A DNA stretch of 16,137 nucleotides from BHER01 sp051652245 (GTDB taxonomy: Bacteria; Bacillota_I; Bacilli_A; Culicoidibacterales; Culicoidibacteraceae): NCBI GenBank assembly GCA_051652245.1, contig JBOFTV010000017.1, forward strand, positions 1-16,137, read 5' to 3'. The notes beneath the pieces are model-generated. The model had not been told where the DNA came from, did not search any database, and saw nothing but the letters and a program-made list of their open reading frames with translations. Shown one piece after another: positions 12,873 to 16,137 of this stretch. Numbering within the stretch: position 1 is the first letter of the stretch; each line of letters begins with the position of its first letter. The position numbers were made by a program, and so were the translations under genes.

Positions 12873-15800
12873 ATGATTAAACTAAAAAAAATAATGATGA
12901 TAACGTTTGCGTTATTGTTGTTTGCATCGAGTTACTCACAACAAATACAAGCAACTGCTCCGCAAACAGTTGAAGCCGTCGAAACAGGTACAGAAAATAC
13001 GTTAAAAAGTCAACAGGAGACCAACTCAAAAAATGGGCAAAAGGCTAAAACAACGGAAGAGACTTTGACTATAACGGAGAAAAAAGCAAAAGAAGAGTCA
13101 AATGCACCTCCTATCCTAATGACAGAGGAAACAGCAAAGAAAAATAATTTAATAGAAATTGGCACAACTAAAAATGGCGCGAAAATTTGGGCATCTGCTA
13201 CAAAGGAGCTGGTGGATGCATTTATTGCCAATCCACAACAAGTTCAAACCAAGGGTGGGGGTAATAGTAATGGTATGCTTACGTGGATGGGAGTCTATAG
13301 TACACCAATGATTTTTTTAGATGGTGTTGGCTGGGTTTACTGCATTGAACCATATGAAATGTTCCCAAGCGGAAATTGGTATGATGATGGGGAATGGATG
13401 CTTGACGATGGTTTACAAGCAATCTTAATATGGGGATTCCCAAGAAATCACGGAGGACAGCATGGTCTAAGTGAACAGAATGCTTATCTAAGAACATTCG
13501 TCGCAATGAATGCATATTTAGGGAATTATAACAGGAATACAGTCACTAATTATAGAGATGGCTATGTTAATATGTTGATTGAAAAAGGAGATACACAAGA
13601 TTTTCCGCGTGAAACATATACAGTACATAATCCAACAAAGGTCGAAAGCCATTATAATGCTACAACAAGAAGATTAGAAACAGAATTATATCATATAACA
13701 GGTGGTGCAGGTAATTTTTGGCTTGAACATTTACCAAGAGATTTTTATATGGTAGGTGAAGATGGTAATAGATATGGAAGTTTAAGCATAGGGTCAAAGT
13801 TTAGGCTAGTGACTGATAATTTAAACTATAACGGACAAGTTAATTTTGATGTTAAGACGAATATAACCCCTTCTGCAGCAATTAAGTTTAGATCAGCGGG
13901 GGTTCAAGATTTAGTAAGCCTGCATTCACGTGACCCCCTCCCAGCATTTGCCACCCACGCCATCTTCAAACCAGCAACAGGCAGTCTAGACCTAGTAAAA
14001 CTAGTAGACACCCAAGCAACACTCCCAGGTGCAACAGCAACCCACGACCTAAGCAAAATCGTCATAAAACTAACATCAACAGCTAATACATACGATAAAA
14101 ACTTCAACCTAACCAACGAAGGTCGCCTCGAAGTAAAAGACCTCCTCCTAGGCACATACACAATCAAAGAAGTATTAGCTCCAGCAAGCCTAGAACTAAA
14201 CAAAACAACCTTCAACATCACCATAAATCCAGGAGAAACAACAAACTTCACCCTCGTAAACAACGAAGACATCGGCGCATTAAAAATAAGCAAAAAGATA
14301 ACAAAAACCACAATAAATCAAGCAAATACCACCCATGATTTCACAAAAGTAAAAGTAAAAGTCGAAACGGCCCAAAACACAATAACATACAACCAAGACT
14401 ACAACCTCAACGCCAAAGGCGAACTCCTAATCCAAAACCTCCCAATCGGCAGATATAAAATAACAGAAATAGAAGTCCCCCCAACAATGCAACTCAACAA
14501 AACCCCACTAACAATCATCGTCCAAAGTAAAAATATCATCACAATTCCAATTGGAACAACCCTCACAAATACTGAAACAGCAACCCATATCAACATTAAA
14601 AAGACAATTACAAACCCCACAGCAACACCTCCTAACCAAAACTACAGCCCCGACTTAACAAAAATCAAAATCAACATCAAAAGTACCACACAAAATGTCA
14701 CATACAACCAAACCCACAGCCTCAACACAAAAGGCGAACTCCTTGTTAAAAATCTTCCATACGGCACTTACGAAGTCACAGAAGTAGAGGTACCAGACGA
14801 CATGGAACAAGATAAAACCATCCATACAATTAGAGCAACAACCCACAACCAAACATACGAAGTCAACTTCACAAACATCTTAAAAAAAGCATGGCTAAAA
14901 ATCGAAAAACAAGACAATAACACAGGAAAAGTACCAAATGTCAAATACATCATCACAAGTGACATTCTTAGATGGCCAAACAAAACGCCACAAGTATTCA
15001 AATACGACATGGAAAAACTAACATATGCCAAGACTCCAGAAAAACAAGGAACAGCAGTAGACCCTGCCAATGGCATCTACTATCAACCGAATCAAACAAC
15101 AAAACAAGGGCCAACATACACAACAGATAGTAATGGAACATTCACCACAAACCCAATCCTCTACGGCTTCAAAAACGTCTGGGTAACAGAAATAGAAACA
15201 CCAAGATATGGACACCTATTTATCAACCCACAACCAAAACTAATAAAACTAGAACCCAAAAAAACAGTAAGCGTACCCTTTACAAACATCATCAAAGAAC
15301 AAGGACAAATCCAAATAAACAAAAAAGACGAAGACAACAACAAAGTAGCCTGGTACTTCGACATCTACGTCCGCTATCCAGGTGAGGCAACCGACACCTA
15401 CGTCGAAACAATTGCAACAAGCACACTAAACGGCATCGGTCGCTCATCCATCCTCCCTAAAAATGATAAAAACGGCAACCAATTCCCCTACAAAGTCTGC
15501 GAACAAGCACACCCACTTTATCAAATGGCAAGCTGCATTGACGTAACAGAACAAATGTGGAACAGTGGTCGCTCAATTTGGCTCATTAACATCACAAATA
15601 ACTACAAAAAAATAGGTGCCGAACTCTGGAAAACAGTTGAGTCAAACATGTTAGGAACAACAGCCAAAGGCACAGAAATAACATGGAAAAACAGCAAAGG
15701 CGAACACCTAGGCACATTCAAATACGACGGTAACGGTAAAGCCACAATTTCACCAACAATCCGGATCGACAAACTACTAGATGGGAAAAACACCTACATT

Positions 15801-16137
15801 GAAGAAACAAAATTCTCCCAGGGAGCAAGTAAGCAAACAGTGAAATTCAAAGTCAAAGACATCGACTTCACAACATTAGCTGATAAACAAATAATCAAAC
15901 TAAACACAGAAACAACCGCAATAATCAACAAAGCAACCGAAACCCTCATCGACAAAATAAACCCCGACACCAAAAAAGTACAAGGAGCAAAACTGACACT
16001 AAAAGATAAAACAGGCAAAATAATTCACGAATGGATAACAACAGATACCCCCCAAAAAATAACAGGCCTAGACAAAAACACAACATATCAAGTGTGTGAA
16101 TCCTTAATTCCACCGGGTTACAAACAGCCCAAAACCA
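12873..16137 (+). CDS. Large secreted adhesin: thioester-like head and Cna-B stalk, 3' end outside window
   Basis: The frame is open without a stop for 1088 codons and leaves the window. Residues 1-27 are a signal peptide (basic start, then IMMITFALLLFASS). A polar Lys/Glu/Thr linker (30-75) follows. Residues about 90-350 resemble a Gram-positive thioester domain: WVYCIEPYE (Cys157), AILIWGFPRN and LSEQNAYLRTFVAMNAYLG. From residue 370 come tandem Cna-B/SpaA-like modules at about 370-467, 468-570, 571-669, 670-806, 807-911, 912-1021 and 1022 onward. Each module ends or opens with the usual KxxK, E-P and N strand pattern; the last one shows VCESLIPPGY. Such modules often form internal isopeptide bonds. 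AAAGGAAG at 12858-12865 is the ribosome site. A wall anchor would be beyond the edge. Its likely role is attachment to a host or surface. Confidence 0.9.
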   Translation, partial: MIKLKKIMMITFALLLFASSYSQQIQATAPQTVEAVETGTENTLKSQQETNSKNGQKAKTTEETLTITEKKAKEESNAPPILMTEETAKKNNLIEIGTTKNGAKIWASATKELVDAFIANPQQVQTKGGGNSNGMLTWMGVYSTPMIFLDGVGWVYCIEPYEMFPSGNWYDDGEWMLDDGLQAILIWGFPRNHGGQHGLSEQNAYLRTFVAMNAYLGNYNRNTVTNYRDGYVNMLIEKGDTQDFPRETYTVHNPTKVESHYNATTRRLETELYHITGGAGNFWLEHLPRDFYMVGEDGNRYGSLSIGSKFRLVTDNLNYNGQVNFDVKTNITPSAAIKFRSAGVQDLVSLHSRDPLPAFATHAIFKPATGSLDLVKLVDTQATLPGATATHDLSKIVIKLTSTANTYDKNFNLTNEGRLEVKDLLLGTYTIKEVLAPASLELNKTTFNITINPGETTNFTLVNNEDIGALKISKKITKTTINQANTTHDFTKVKVKVETAQNTITYNQDYNLNAKGELLIQNLPIGRYKITEIEVPPTMQLNKTPLTIIVQSKNIITIPIGTTLTNTETATHINIKKTITNPTATPPNQNYSPDLTKIKINIKSTTQNVTYNQTHSLNTKGELLVKNLPYGTYEVTEVEVPDDMEQDKTIHTIRATTHNQTYEVNFTNILKKAWLKIEKQDNNTGKVPNVKYIITSDILRWPNKTPQVFKYDMEKLTYAKTPEKQGTAVDPANGIYYQPNQTTKQGPTYTTDSNGTFTTNPILYGFKNVWVTEIETPRYGHLFINPQPKLIKLEPKKTVSVPFTNIIKEQGQIQINKKDEDNNKVAWYFDIYVRYPGEATDTYVETIATSTLNGIGRSSILPKNDKNGNQFPYKVCEQAHPLYQMASCIDVTEQMWNSGRSIWLINITNNYKKIGAELWKTVESNMLGTTAKGTEITWKNSKGEHLGTFKYDGNGKATISPTIRIDKLLDGKNTYIEETKFSQGASKQTVKFKVKDIDFTTLADKQIIKLNTETTAIINKATETLIDKINPDTKKVQGAKLTLKDKTGKIIHEWITTDTPQKITGLDKNTTYQVCESLIPPGYKQPKT
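13980..14879 (+). repeat. Three closely related Cna-B modules in the adhesin stalk
   Basis: The first three stalk modules (98, 103 and 99 residues) share a common layout. Each has a Lys-rich first strand, then a motif THDLSKI, THDFTKV or SPDLTKI, then YxxxxxLxxxGxLxxxxLxxGxYxxxE and a P after the E. The next four modules are longer and much more diverged. The set suggests tandem duplication of one module within the gene. Confidence 0.7.

Noticed and set aside
13904..16018. Many open frames on the minus strand across the adhesin stalk
   Set aside because: They run opposite to a 1088-codon frame with clear modules, and arise because its codons rarely end in G or T. None has a recognisable motif.
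1..16137. tRNA, rRNA or CRISPR array
   Set aside because: I saw no cloverleaf with a CCA-type end, no rRNA-like stretch and no regularly spaced direct repeats.

Overview
The window looks like chromosome of a low-GC Gram-positive bacterium (Bacillota). The reasons are the AT-rich sequence, strong purine-rich ribosome sites, U-tailed terminators, the gene order tdk-prfA-prmC-tsaC-rpiB-glyA (the core of the tdk-to-glyA order known from Bacillus subtilis), and a surface adhesin of the Gram-positive thioester/Cna-B type. I cannot name a genus from sequence alone.

Left accessory part (1-2660): the 3' half of an IS3-family transposase, then an 18-codon gene tail that the IS appears to have cut off. 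A two-domain HAD phosphatase/phosphotransferase fusion follows, overlapping an 81-codon fragment of a DegT-type sugar aminotransferase. This looks like a broken amino-sugar gene cluster. The aminotransferase fragment ends in a 17-nt inverted repeat.

Conserved housekeeping block (2700-7907): two probable transcription units. tdk-prfA-prmC (thymidine kinase, release factor 1, its methyltransferase) and tsaC-rpiB-glyA (tRNA threonylcarbamoyl-AMP synthase, ribose-5-phosphate isomerase B, serine hydroxymethyltransferase) each start at an extended -10 promoter and end at an intrinsic terminator.

Middle accessory part (7908-10690): about 650 bases without a clear gene hold a copy of a dispersed 25-nt repeat, a 16-nt inverted repeat, a perfect-consensus sigma-A promoter and a leader of about 300 nt. 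Then comes a tightly overlapping trio: a small unknown protein, an ABC ATPase and an ABC-2 permease. They probably form one export or self-protection unit of unknown substrate. A structured 3' region and terminator close it.

Right part (10881-16137): a radical SAM protein of the spore-photolyase-like group, a membrane-anchored coiled-coil protein with a two-cysteine tail, and the first 1088 residues of a very large secreted adhesin. The adhesin has a signal peptide, a thioester-type head that seems to lack the usual glutamine, and at least seven Cna-B/SpaA-like stalk modules. It runs off the right edge. Synonymous codon choice changes abruptly between its head and its stalk.
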